From positions 1 through 64,000 of the forward strand of contig NZ_JNZO01000002.1 of assembly GCF_000717595.1 (NCBI RefSeq): a DNA stretch of 64,000 nt, given 5' to 3'. Below, one piece after another: positions 24,460-32,851 of the stretch. The stretch's first letter is position 1. Each line of letters starts with the position of its first letter. The notes below the pieces were generated by a model, which searched no databases, was not told the origin of the DNA, and was given only the letters and a program-made list of their open reading frames with translations. The stretch comes from Streptomyces flavochromogenes. GTDB lineage: Bacteria; Actinomycetota; Actinomycetes; Streptomycetales; Streptomycetaceae. The position numbers and the translations under genes are program-made.

Positions 24460-25485
24460 ATGACGCCTGCCCGCGTGCCCGACACGCTCTGGTTCACCCG
24501 CTGCCCCGTGCCCACGGCCACCGGTGTCGCCGCCGATCGTGGCTGGCTGGAGCGGGAGTTCGCACCCGACGGCATCGCCGTCCGCTCCCTCCAGGACGCC
24601 GACCCCGGCGCCGACCGCGCCACCCACTTCACCCACGCGCTGCCCGGCCTCTTCCGGGAGGGCGGCAACGTGCCCGCGCTGTGGGCCCGTTCACGCGGCG
24701 AACGGACCCGGCTCGTCGCGCTCACCTGGATCGAGGAACGTCAGGTGGTGCTCGTCGCTCCCGGTTCCCCGGTGCGGGGAGCCGCCGCCCTGCGCGGGCT
24801 GCGGCTCGCCCTGCCCCGGCACCCGGTCCCCATCGACTTCTGGCGGGCGATGGCCCTGCGCGGCTTCGAGGGCGCACTCGCCTCCGCCGGGTACGGGCTC
24901 GGCGACGCGCGCCTCGTCGACGTACCCGCCGACGGGCATCGGGGCCAGTGGGCCGCGGAGCTGGACGCCCTGCGCCGGGGTGAGGTCGACGCCGTGTACG
25001 TGAAGGGCGCACTCGCCGTCGAGGCGGCCCGCCGCGCCGGGGCCGAGGTGGCCGTGGAGCTGGACGCCCTCCCCGACCCCGCGCACCGCGTCAACAACGG
25101 CACCCCTCGTCCCCTCACCGTGCACCAGGACCTCCTGGACGAGTACCCCGAGCTCGTCGCCCGCTTCCTGACCGTCCTGCTCCGCGCCGCCGACTGGGCC
25201 GCCGGCGAGCCGGACGAGGTCGCGCGGATCCTCGGCGCCGAGACCGGTGCGGGTGCCGAGGGCGTCGCGGAGGCCTACCGCCCCGGTACCCACCGCACCC
25301 TCCACCCGGACCTGTCCGACACCCGCCTCGACCTGCTCACCCGGCAGGAGGAGGCGCTGCGGGCCCACGGTTTCCTGCCCGAGGCCGTGGACGTACGCGC
25401 CTGGGCCGACCCTGAGCCGCTGCGACAGGCCCGCCGGCGGGCGGCCGCCGCCCCGGTGGGGACGTCGCCGCAGCCGATTCCGTGA
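24460..25485 (+). CDS. DszB-like desulfinase / SsuA-fold protein without signal peptide
   Basis: 341 residues from ATG 24460, with GGGAAG upstream. The fold is that of SsuA-type binding proteins, but there is no signal peptide or lipobox. The N-terminus DTLWFTRCPVPTATGVAADRG matches the active-site region of 2'-hydroxybiphenyl-2-sulfinate desulfinase (DszB), including Cys15. HFTHALPGLFREGGNVPAL then matches the DszB segment with the catalytic His and Arg: H56 and R66 are ten residues apart, as in DszB (H60, R70). All three DszB catalytic residues therefore seem present. DszB releases sulfite from an aromatic sulfinate in the cytoplasm. The true substrate is unknown. It heads an operon with sulfonate-type ABC transporter and monooxygenase genes. 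Confidence 0.75.
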   Translation: MTPARVPDTLWFTRCPVPTATGVAADRGWLEREFAPDGIAVRSLQDADPGADRATHFTHALPGLFREGGNVPALWARSRGERTRLVALTWIEERQVVLVAPGSPVRGAAALRGLRLALPRHPVPIDFWRAMALRGFEGALASAGYGLGDARLVDVPADGHRGQWAAELDALRRGEVDAVYVKGALAVEAARRAGAEVAVELDALPDPAHRVNNGTPRPLTVHQDLLDEYPELVARFLTVLLRAADWAAGEPDEVARILGAETGAGAEGVAEAYRPGTHRTLHPDLSDTRLDLLTRQEEALRAHGFLPEAVDVRAWADPEPLRQARRRAAAAPVGTSPQPIP

Positions 25486-25544
25486 CCGGCCGCCTCGTCA
25501 CCACCGCCCCACGCCCACTCTCCGCACCCCGAAGGACGACCGCC

Positions 25545-26600
25545 ATGCGCCCACTCGCCCCTCTCACCCCGCCCGCCACTCGCACCACCCGCGTCGCTCT
25601 GGCGGTCCTCGCCACCCTCTCCGTTCTCACCGCCTGCGGTGGCAGCCCCGCAGCGGACTCGGCCGTCGGCCAGGGCACCGGAAACGGGCCGAAGGGAGCG
25701 AAGGGCACGGTCACCATCCGCATCCCCGACCCCGGGAACGCCGGCGTGCTCGCCCGTGGCAAGAAGGACGGGAGCCTCGACAAGGCTCTCGCCGCGGTCG
25801 GTGCCAAGGTGGTGTGGACCGGCAGCGCAGGTCCCTTCGCGCCCGCCGCCCAGGCGATGAACGCCGACCAGCTCGACATCGCGACCGGCTCGATCACCTC
25901 CGGCATCACCTCCCTCTCCCAGAGCCCCGGCTTCGCCTTCTTCACCGCCACGGCCCCCGACCCCGTCGGCGAGGGCATCCTCGTCCGCGAGGGCTCGGAC
26001 ATCGACTCCGTCGAGGACCTCGTCGGCCGCAAGGTCGCCGTCAACAAGGGCGGCACCGGCGAATACCTGCTCCTCAAAGCCCTCGCCAAGGCCGGCGTCC
26101 CCGCCGACCAGGTCGAGCGGGTCTATCTGCGCCCGGACCAGACCGCCGCCGTCTTCAACGCCGGCCAGGTCGACGCCTGGGCCGTCTGGTCCACCTACGC
26201 CGTGGCCGAGATCGGCGCGGACAAGGCCCACTTCGTGGCCGACGGCACCGCCATCGGATCCGACAACTACAGCCTCAACGCCGTTCGTTCGGGCTTCGCC
26301 AAGCAGCACCCCGAGGTCGTCAAGGCGCTCTACGCCTACCTCCACGACAACAGCGTGAAGGAGAAGAAGGACCCGGCCGCCTATCTGAACGTCTTCACCG
26401 ACGCCGGTCCCACCGCCGTCGACGGCAGGGCCAAGGAGGTCCAGATCTCCTTCATCGGCAAGGGGGGCACCGTCGACCCGATCCGGCCCGAGGACATCAA
26501 GCGCTTCGAGACGGTCGCCCAGTTCTACGCCGACCAGAAGGTCACGCCGGACAAGGTCGACATCGCCGCCCACCTCCTCGACATCGAGAAGCTGTCATGA
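25545..26600 (+). CDS. ssuA: Aliphatic-sulfonate-type ABC transporter binding lipoprotein
   Basis: 351 residues from ATG 25545 with GAAGGA upstream. The signal peptide ends in the lipobox LTAC, so Cys31 is lipid-anchored and the protein sits outside the membrane. The mature domain VTIRIPDPGNAGVLARGKKDGSL, FAPAAQAMNADQLDIATGSITSG, and VRSGFAKQHPEVVKALYAYL is the SsuA/NMT1 binding fold for sulfonates, nitrate or similar anions. WAVWSTYAVAEI is a common ligand-pocket segment. Its stop overlaps the permease ATG. It would deliver an organosulfur compound to the SsuC/SsuB transporter. Confidence 0.9.
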   Translation: MRPLAPLTPPATRTTRVALAVLATLSVLTACGGSPAADSAVGQGTGNGPKGAKGTVTIRIPDPGNAGVLARGKKDGSLDKALAAVGAKVVWTGSAGPFAPAAQAMNADQLDIATGSITSGITSLSQSPGFAFFTATAPDPVGEGILVREGSDIDSVEDLVGRKVAVNKGGTGEYLLLKALAKAGVPADQVERVYLRPDQTAAVFNAGQVDAWAVWSTYAVAEIGADKAHFVADGTAIGSDNYSLNAVRSGFAKQHPEVVKALYAYLHDNSVKEKKDPAAYLNVFTDAGPTAVDGRAKEVQISFIGKGGTVDPIRPEDIKRFETVAQFYADQKVTPDKVDIAAHLLDIEKLS

Positions 26601-27496
26601 CGGCCCCGGCCACCGCCACCACAGGCCCCGCGCCCGCGCCCGCGGCCACGAAGGAGACGCTCGCGGACGGCGGCGGCCCCGCCGGACTCGTCACCCCCCG
26701 CCCGCATGTCCGCCGCCCCCGCTCCCGGACGTACTCCCTGACGGTCCGCACCCTCGGCCCGGTCGCCCTCCTCGCCCTCTGGTGGACCTCCTCCGCCACC
26801 GGCGTCCTCACCCCCGACGTGCTCGCATCGCCCTCTCAAGTCATCGACGCGGTCGAAGAGCTGTGGGGCAACGGGCAGCTGCCCGACGCGCTCGCCACCT
26901 CCCTCACCCGCTCGGGCATCGGTCTCGTCATCGGTCTCGCCGCCGGGCTCACCCTCGGCATCACCACCGGCTTCACCCGGCTCGGCGACGAGCTGCTCGA
27001 CTCCTCGCTCCAGACGCTCCGCACGATCCCGTTCCTCTCCCTCGTCCCCCTCTTCATGGTCTGGTTCGGGATCAACGAGACCGCGAAGATCCTGCTCATC
27101 GCGGTCGCCACCACCTTCCCGATGTACGTCTCCACCAGCGGGGGCGTCCGCAACACCGACCGCAAACTCGTCGAGGCCATGCGCAGCTTCGGGCTCGGCC
27201 GACTCGCGATCGTCCGCCAGGTCGTCCTCCCCGGCGCCCTGCCCTCGCTCCTCGCAGGACTGCGGCTCTCCATGACGCTCAGCGTCATCGCGCTCATCGC
27301 CGCCGAGGAGATCAACGCCACCGAAGGCATCGGATACCTGATGTCCCAGGCCCAGAGCTACGCCCGCACCGACATCCTCGCCGTCTGCATCCTCGTCTAC
27401 GGCCTGCTCGGTCTCGCCGCCGACGTTCTCGTCCGGGGCCTGGAGCGGATCCTCATGCCCTGGCGCACGGCCGGCCCCGGGGGAGGAGCCCGATGA
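26597..27496 (+). CDS. ssuC: Sulfonate-type ABC transporter permease
   Basis: 299 residues from the ATG that overlaps the ssuA stop. A 45-residue Pro/Arg-rich cytoplasmic tail leads to about six helices, starting VALLALWWTSSATG. The EAA loop is EAMRSFGLGRLAIVRQVVLPGALPSLLAGLRLS, which contacts the ATPase. GYLMSQAQSYARTDILAV is typical of the TauC/SsuC/nitrate family. It forms the membrane channel for the substrate carried by SsuA. Overlaps of 4 bases at both ends (with ssuA and ssuB) show strict coupling. Confidence 0.92.
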   Translation: MTAPATATTGPAPAPAATKETLADGGGPAGLVTPRPHVRRPRSRTYSLTVRTLGPVALLALWWTSSATGVLTPDVLASPSQVIDAVEELWGNGQLPDALATSLTRSGIGLVIGLAAGLTLGITTGFTRLGDELLDSSLQTLRTIPFLSLVPLFMVWFGINETAKILLIAVATTFPMYVSTSGGVRNTDRKLVEAMRSFGLGRLAIVRQVVLPGALPSLLAGLRLSMTLSVIALIAAEEINATEGIGYLMSQAQSYARTDILAVCILVYGLLGLAADVLVRGLERILMPWRTAGPGGGAR

Positions 27497-28275
27497 CGTC
27501 GTCCACATCGGTTCCCGCCACGGCGGTACGGGTACGAGGCCTGCGCCGGGTCTTCGGCGCCCGATCCGTCCTCGACGGTCTCGAACTCGACCTGAGACGA
27601 GGCGAGTTCCTGGCTCTCCTCGGTGCGAGCGGCAGCGGCAAGACCACCCTGCTCCGTATCCTCGGCGCCCTCGACGGAGCCGACGGGGGAGAGGCGCTCG
27701 TCCCCGAGGCCCGGACGATCGTCTTCCAGGAACCGCGGCTCATCCCCTCCAAGAAGGTCCTCGCCAATGTGACCGTCGGCCTCCCGCGCGGCGCCGCGAC
27801 CCGGGCCACCGGACTGCGGGCGCTCGCCGAAGTCGGTCTCGAACGTCACGCGGACGCCTGGCCCGCCACCCTCTCCGGCGGCGAGGCCCAGCGCGTCGCG
27901 CTCGCCCGTGCCCTGGTCCGGGAGCCCGAACTCCTGCTCCTCGACGAGCCGTTCGCCGCCCTCGACGCGCTGACCCGGCTCCGGATGCAGGACCTGGTCG
28001 GCGAGCTGCGCCGGATCCACCGCCCCGCCGTGCTCCTCGTGACGCACGACGTCGACGAGGCCGTACGCCTCGCCGACCGGGTCGCCGTCCTGCGGGACGG
28101 CCGACTGGTCACCGACGAGCCCGTCACCGTCCCCCGTCCCCGAGACCCCGGCGACCCGGCCTTCGTGGCCCTGCGCCGCCGCCTCCTCGCCGACCTGGGC
28201 GTCCACGCGCCCGGCGAGGCGGCCACCTCCATCCCCGGGCCCGCCCCCGCATCTCCCGAAGGAGCCTCCGCATGA
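27493..28275 (+). CDS. ssuB: Sulfonate-type ABC transporter ATPase
   Basis: 260 residues. Walker A is LLGASGSGKTTLL, the Q-loop VFQEPRLIPS, the ABC signature TLSGGEAQRVALARALV, Walker B LLLLDEPFAALD and the switch His in VTHDVDEAVRL. It is the SsuB/TauB-type cytoplasmic ATPase powering the transporter. An acidic and Pro-rich C-terminal tail follows the ATPase core. It overlaps the genes on both sides by 4 bases. Confidence 0.94.
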   Translation: MTSSTSVPATAVRVRGLRRVFGARSVLDGLELDLRRGEFLALLGASGSGKTTLLRILGALDGADGGEALVPEARTIVFQEPRLIPSKKVLANVTVGLPRGAATRATGLRALAEVGLERHADAWPATLSGGEAQRVALARALVREPELLLLDEPFAALDALTRLRMQDLVGELRRIHRPAVLLVTHDVDEAVRLADRVAVLRDGRLVTDEPVTVPRPRDPGDPAFVALRRRLLADLGVHAPGEAATSIPGPAPASPEGASA

Positions 28276-29144
28276 GCGTCGTCATCGGTGTCCACCGCAG
28301 CAACCCCTCCCTCTACCACCTCTCCCGGCTCGGTTACGCGGAGGAGGAACTCGCCGCACTCGGGGAGACCGTGACCTGGTACCCGTACACCGACGGAGTC
28401 CGCACGGGTGCCCATCTCACCGACGGCACCATCGACTTCGGCGGCACCGGCTCCACCCCGCCGGTCACCGCGCAGGCCGCCGGACACGACATCGTCTACA
28501 CCGCCGTCTCGGCGCCCCGCCCCGACCACGGCGCACTCCTCGTCCCCGAGGACAGCCCGGTCCGTACCGTCGCCGATCTGAAGGGCGGCACCGTCCATCT
28601 GGCCGTCGGCTCCTGGCAGACCCACCTCGTCGCCAAGGCCCTGGACGACGCGGGACTCTCGTACGCCACCGACATCACCGCCGTACGCGCCGACCCGGGC
28701 AGCGAGGAGAAGCTCCGTACCGGCGCGATCACCGCCTGGGTCGCCCAGGGCGCCGAGCTCGCGGCAGCCCGCCGCGCCGGCGGGCTGCGCACCCTGATCC
28801 GTACCGGCGAGGTCATCACCGACCGGTCCGTCTTCTTCACCCGCCGCGACCTCGCCGAGCAACGGCCCGAAGTGGTGGAGGCGCTGACCCGGGCGCTCCG
28901 GCGGGCCGACGACTGGGCCGCCGCGCACCCGCGCGAGGCCGCCGAGATCGCCGCCGCGGACCAGGGCGGCACGGTCGACGACTGGGAGACCGCGCTGCGC
29001 GCCCTGCCCTGGACGATCGAGGAGATCGGAGAGGAGTTCGTCGCCGAGCAGCAGCGGGCGGCCGACATCTTCCACCGCACCGGGTTCATCGACCGCGCGA
29101 TCAGCGTCGCGGACGCCCTGCCCCGGAAGGCCGGCTCCCGATGA
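28272..29144 (+). CDS. SsuA-fold binding-protein-like protein lacking a signal peptide
   Basis: 290 residues. SsuA-type motifs include IGVHRSNPSLYHL, LTDGTIDFGGTGSTPPVTAQAAGHDIVYTA, and LVPEDSPVRTVADLKGGTVHLAVGSWQTHLVAKALDDAG. FFTRRDLAEQRPEVVEALTRALRRADDW then follows. The start is fixed by a 4-base overlap with ssuB, and there is no signal peptide or lipobox, so it should stay in the cytoplasm. It may therefore be an enzyme, as DszB is an SsuA-fold enzyme, or a cytosolic ligand carrier for the monooxygenase. It lacks the CPVP segment and the H...R pair of the upstream desulfinase, so it is not a second copy of it. Confidence 0.75.
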   Translation: MSVVIGVHRSNPSLYHLSRLGYAEEELAALGETVTWYPYTDGVRTGAHLTDGTIDFGGTGSTPPVTAQAAGHDIVYTAVSAPRPDHGALLVPEDSPVRTVADLKGGTVHLAVGSWQTHLVAKALDDAGLSYATDITAVRADPGSEEKLRTGAITAWVAQGAELAAARRAGGLRTLIRTGEVITDRSVFFTRRDLAEQRPEVVEALTRALRRADDWAAAHPREAAEIAAADQGGTVDDWETALRALPWTIEEIGEEFVAEQQRAADIFHRTGFIDRAISVADALPRKAGSR

Positions 29145-30223
29145 CCTCACCGGCACCCGAAGTCCTCTGGTACATCATCCCGCGCGAGGGCGCGTACCCC
29201 TGGGAGCCGGCGGGCCGCCGTCCCGTCGACCTCGGCTACCTCGCACACCTCGCCGGAACCGTCGAACGCCTCGGCTACACCGGTGCGTTGCTGGCCACGG
29301 ACCTCTACGACGTGTGGCCACTGGGTTCGGCGCTCGCGGCCTCCACGAGCACCCGGTTCAAGCCGCTGCTCGCCGTCCACCCGGGGCTGATCGCGCCGAC
29401 CCTGCTCGCCAAGATGGCGCTGAGCTTCGACAACCTGTTCGGCGGCCGGCTCCGCTTCAACGTGGTCAACGGTTCCACCGCCTCGCTGCGCGAGTACGGG
29501 CTCCACGTCGAGCACGACGAGCGGTACGAACTGAGCGCCGAGTACTGGTCGATCGTCAAGCGGCTCACGGCGGGCGAGGTCTTCGACCACAAGGGCCGCT
29601 TCTACGACCTCAGGAACGCCGGCGCCTCCTTCCGCGACCTGCGGCCCGTCCAGGAGCCGCACGTCCCGCTCTGGTTCGGCGGATCCTCGGCGCCCGGGAT
29701 CGAGATGGCCGCCGAGCACGTCGACGTCTACCTCACCTGGGGCGAGCCGCCGCACCTGCTGAAGGAGAAGCTCGACCACGTACGGGCCCGGGCCGCCGCC
29801 CACGGCCGTACTCTCCGCATCGGCCTGCGCCTCCACCTCATCGTCCGCGACACCGAGGACGAGGCGTGGGCGGCGGCCGACCGGCTCCTGGACGTCACCA
29901 GTGAGGCGACGTACGCGCGGCAGCTCGGCGAACGGGCGGGCGAGGACGGCGTGGGCTGGCAGCGCCAGTTCCGCCAGCACGGCGGCAAGGTGCCGGCCAG
30001 GGCCCGCGAGCTGGAGACCCACCCGAACCTCTGGCCCGGCATGAGCCTGTTCCGGCCCGGTCCCGGAACGGCGGTCGTCGGCTCCACGGCCCAGGTCGTG
30101 GAGCGGCTCAGGGAGTACCGGGACCTGGGCGTGGACACCTTCATCCTGTCCGGAAACCCGCTCCTGGAGGAGGCGTACCGGGTCGCCGAGACCGTTCTTC
30201 CCGCCCTGGGTGTCAGCCGCTGA
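29141..30223 (+). CDS. SsuD-like flavin-dependent monooxygenase
   Basis: 360 residues. LLM-class (luciferase-like) FMN-dependent oxygenase of the SsuD/alkanesulfonate group: IPREGAYPWEPAGRRP, TGALLATDL, RFKPLLAVHPGLIAPTLLAKMALSFD, RLRFNVVNGSTASLREYG, then PHVPLWFGGSSAPGIEMAAEHVDVYLTW. SsuD uses reduced FMN and oxygen to convert alkanesulfonates to aldehyde and sulfite; it needs a flavin reductase, which is not visible here. It overlaps the previous gene by 4 bases and ends the operon, its stop overlapping the convergent gene by 11 bases. The combination with a DszB-like desulfinase suggests oxidation before or beside C-S cleavage. Confidence 0.88.
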   Translation: MTSPAPEVLWYIIPREGAYPWEPAGRRPVDLGYLAHLAGTVERLGYTGALLATDLYDVWPLGSALAASTSTRFKPLLAVHPGLIAPTLLAKMALSFDNLFGGRLRFNVVNGSTASLREYGLHVEHDERYELSAEYWSIVKRLTAGEVFDHKGRFYDLRNAGASFRDLRPVQEPHVPLWFGGSSAPGIEMAAEHVDVYLTWGEPPHLLKEKLDHVRARAAAHGRTLRIGLRLHLIVRDTEDEAWAAADRLLDVTSEATYARQLGERAGEDGVGWQRQFRQHGGKVPARARELETHPNLWPGMSLFRPGPGTAVVGSTAQVVERLREYRDLGVDTFILSGNPLLEEAYRVAETVLPALGVSR

Positions 30224-31076
30224 GATCCCACACGGTCCATTCGGTGAACGGTTCGTCCTGGACGTGGATCCGGGTGCCACGTGCCACGACCCGGCGGCGC
30301 CCGATGGGCCTGCCGTCGGGCCGGGTGAGGAGAGCGGCACCCGTGGGCTCGACGGCGGTGTCGGTGAGTTCGCCGTACGCGATCCGGTCCTCTTCGTCGC
30401 CGTATCCGCCGAAGAAGGCGACCCGCCCCTCGTGGACGGCGACCGCCGTGGCACCCCGCACGGTGTTGGCACGCACGCGCACGGGCCGGTCGGGGCGGAT
30501 CTCCAGGAGCGGGAAGTCGGAGTACGGGCAGGCCCAGGCGACGGAGTCGGACACGTTCAGGGCGTAGCAGTCCATGATCCAGCCGGCCCCGGGCACGCCG
30601 CCGCTGCTCCATCGGAGTTCACCCGTCGCGCTCCAGCGGCGGATGCCCGCCGGATTCTCGTCGAAGTGCCCGACCCAGAGAGCACCGCTCGGGTCGGCGA
30701 GCAGGTGCTCGATCGCGTCCCCGACGGTGAAGGACCAGGTCTCGCGGCCCAGCGCGTCGAAGACCTGCACCTGGCTGCCGTCGGCGTCGGCGCGGCGGGC
30801 GCGGGCCGAGGCGACGACGAATCCGCCGTCCGGCAGTCTGTCCAGGTGCGGGAACCGGGCCCGCAGGGCGCTCAGTTCCGTGACCTCGACGCCGCCGTCG
30901 TCCTCGACGGAGACGACCAGGGCGTCGTAGGGGTGCCTGTCGCCACCGCGCTCCGGAGCGCGCTCGACGAGCAGCCAGTGGGCGGCGCCGAAGGCGTCGA
31001 CGGTGCTGGTCAGGACATGACGGTCGTGGTACGTGCGGGGCAGGCGGGCGTAGGGCACGAGTGCGGACGTCTGCAC
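30213..31076 (-). CDS. Hypothetical beta-propeller-like protein
   Basis: 287 residues from GTG 31076, which has GAGGAGA seven bases upstream; a start 51 bases earlier would add residues that are less conserved in look. No signal peptide. Repeated blades of beta strands can be seen: SQVQVFDALGRETWSFTVGDAI, GALWVGHFDE, GIRRWSATGELRWSS, WACPYSDFPLLEIRPDRPVRV and VAFFGGYGDEEDRIAYGEL. That is the look of a YncE/PQQ-type propeller without a known catalytic motif. It converges with the monooxygenase gene (stops overlap by 11 bases). Function unknown. Confidence 0.75.
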   Translation of the reverse strand: MQTSALVPYARLPRTYHDRHVLTSTVDAFGAAHWLLVERAPERGGDRHPYDALVVSVEDDGGVEVTELSALRARFPHLDRLPDGGFVVASARARRADADGSQVQVFDALGRETWSFTVGDAIEHLLADPSGALWVGHFDENPAGIRRWSATGELRWSSGGVPGAGWIMDCYALNVSDSVAWACPYSDFPLLEIRPDRPVRVRANTVRGATAVAVHEGRVAFFGGYGDEEDRIAYGELTDTAVEPTGAALLTRPDGRPIGRRRVVARGTRIHVQDEPFTEWTVWDLSG

Positions 31077-31323
31077 GGGTGGACTCTCCTCGGCGGCGCG
31101 GGTACGGGTGAGGGGGGCGGGAGTCACCCGGTGGCGCGCGAGTGCGGGAGAGCGGAGCGGGGCGCCTACGCGGCATGAGCCTTTCTGGTCGTCATGCGGC
31201 GATCATCGCCGATGCCCGTCGACGCCGCAAAGACTTTCGGCGCGCCGCGTTGCCAACAGCCGCGAACGTCGCATTGATCGAACGTTGATGGCTCGTTTAC
31301 GGCCCTCCGGCAGCGTGTACGCC

Positions 31324-31581
31324 ATGCAGACCTACACCACCGTACTGACCGCACCGGAGCCCGACATGTCCTGGCAGGAGACCGCTCTGTGTGCTCAGGC
31401 CGGGCCGGAGTTCTTCTTCCCGGCACCGGGCTCCTCCACCCGCGAGGCCAAGCAGCTGTGCGGCGCCTGCGAAGGGCGAGTGGCGTGCCTGGAGTACGCG
31501 CTGCGCAACGACGAGCGGTTCGGGGTGTGGGGCGGGCTCTCCGAGAAGGAGCGGTTCCGACTCAAGCGCCGAGAAGGCTGA
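31324..31581 (+). CDS. WhiB-family Fe-S transcription factor
   Basis: 85 residues from ATG 31324. The four Fe-S Cys are C23, C46, C49 and C55, in the C-X22-C-X2-C-X5-C order of Wbl proteins. RFGVWGGLSEKERFRLKRREG supplies the GVWGG turn and basic C-terminal tail that contact DNA and the sigma factor. This is a [4Fe-4S]-binding regulator that works with the main sigma factor. The tail is short and basic. A shorter start (MSWQ) is possible. It is monocistronic, with a strong terminator 86 bases after it. Which Wbl subgroup it belongs to is not clear. Confidence 0.93.
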   Translation: MQTYTTVLTAPEPDMSWQETALCAQAGPEFFFPAPGSSTREAKQLCGACEGRVACLEYALRNDERFGVWGGLSEKERFRLKRREG

Positions 31582-31666
31582 GCGGGCGCGCGGACGCCTC
31601 GGCGCGGGGGTACGAGGGGTCCGGAGGCACGCAGCGGAACGGGTGCGGCGGAACGGACGCGGCAGG

Positions 31667-31704
31667 ACGGGCGCGGCGGGCTGATCACAGCCTGCCGCGC
31701 CCGT
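31667..31704. terminator. Terminator between WhiB-like gene and desaturase gene
   Basis: ACGGGCGCGGCGGGCTG, three bases, ACAGCCTGCCGCGCCCGT (one mismatched position in about 17 pairs). It lies between two convergent genes and can serve both. Confidence 0.75.
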
Positions 31705-31804
31705 CTCGTGTCGTGTCGTCGCTCGCGGCCGGAGGGCCGCACAGCTGTCGCCCGGCCAGGTGTCGCCCGGCCGGTGCCGTCCGGCCGGTCGCTCGGTCCG
31801 TCGC

Positions 31805-32779
31805 TCAGCCGGCCGCGCGGGCGGCCATGCGGGCCTTGCGGGCGGCGAGCTTCTCGTCGAACTTGCTGGCCTCGGAGTCCAGGCCGTTCATGTACAGCCC
31901 CAGCTCCTCCTGCGCCTGCAGACCCTCCGGCCCGAGGCCCTCGATCTGGAGGACCTTCAGGAAGCGGAGGACGGGCTGGAGCACGTCGTCGTGGTGGATG
32001 CGCATGTTGTAGATCTCGCCGATCGCCATCTGCGCCGCCGCCCGCTCGAAGCCGGGCATGCCGTGTCCGGGCATCCGGAAGTTGACCACGACGTCCCGCA
32101 CGGCCTGCATGGTCAGGTCGGGGGCGATCTCGAAGGCCGCGCCGAGCAGGTTGCGGTAGAAGACCATGTGCAGGTTCTCGTCGGTGGCGATCCGGGACAG
32201 CATCCGGTCGCAGACCGGGTCGCCGGACTGGTGGCCCGTGTTCCGGTGCGAGATGCGGGTGGCGAGCTCCTGGAAGGCGACGTACGCCACGGAGTGCAGC
32301 ATCGAGTGGCGGTTGTCGGACTCGAAGCCCTCGCTCATGTGCGCCATCCGGAACTGCTCCAGCTTGTCCGGGTCCACGGCGCGCGAGGCGAGCAGGTAGT
32401 CGCGCATCACGATGCCGTGCCGGCCCTCCTCGGCGGTCCAGCGGTGCACCCAGGTGCCCCAGGCGCCGTCGCGGCCGAAGAGGCTGGCGATCTCGTGGTG
32501 GTAGCTCGGGAGGTTGTCCTCGGTGAGCAGGTTGACGACGAGGGCGATCTTGCCGATCTCGGTCACCTTGGACTGCGCCGGATCCCAGGCCTCCCCGTCC
32601 TCGAAGAAGCCGGGGAAGTTGCGGGCGTCGGACCACGGGACGTACTCGTGCGGCATCCAGTCCTTGGTGACCTTCAGGTGCCGGTTGAGCTCCTTCTCCA
32701 CGACCTCTTCCAGCGCGTAGAGCAGCCGCGCGTCGGTCCACCCTGTCGGGCTGCCGAGGTGGGGAGAGGTGAGCGTCAC
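31805..32779 (-). CDS. Acyl-ACP desaturase
   Basis: 324 residues from GTG 32779 with AGGAG upstream. It is a soluble diiron desaturase: EDNLPSYHHE (first Glu and E-x-x-H), EEGRHGIVMRDYL (EExxH-type), and DENLHMVFYRNL (second ExxH). HGMPGFERAAAQMAI follows. The protein introduces a double bond into acyl-ACP (or acyl-CoA) chains with ferredoxin as donor, and affects membrane fluidity. Related mycobacterial proteins are DesA1/DesA2. The promoter region has repeated CGTAGGTTA and a palindrome, so control by a lipid-responsive regulator is likely. Confidence 0.92.
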   Translation of the reverse strand: MTLTSPHLGSPTGWTDARLLYALEEVVEKELNRHLKVTKDWMPHEYVPWSDARNFPGFFEDGEAWDPAQSKVTEIGKIALVVNLLTEDNLPSYHHEIASLFGRDGAWGTWVHRWTAEEGRHGIVMRDYLLASRAVDPDKLEQFRMAHMSEGFESDNRHSMLHSVAYVAFQELATRISHRNTGHQSGDPVCDRMLSRIATDENLHMVFYRNLLGAAFEIAPDLTMQAVRDVVVNFRMPGHGMPGFERAAAQMAIGEIYNMRIHHDDVLQPVLRFLKVLQIEGLGPEGLQAQEELGLYMNGLDSEASKFDEKLAARKARMAARAAG

Positions 32780-32817
32780 GGGGACTCCTGGGGACGGAGA
32801 GGGGGCATACGGGCATA

Positions 32818-32851
32818 CCTACGGATTCGTAGGTTACGAGACCGTAGGTTA
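32818..32851 (-). promoter_or_regulatory. Repeat-rich operator region of the desaturase promoter
   Basis: CCTACG-GATT-CGTAGG at 32818-32833 is a perfect palindrome. CGTAGGTTA occurs at 32828-32836 and again at 32843-32851 (15 bases apart), followed by CCGTAAGG. The sites lie 39-72 bases upstream of the desaturase start. Confidence 0.6.
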
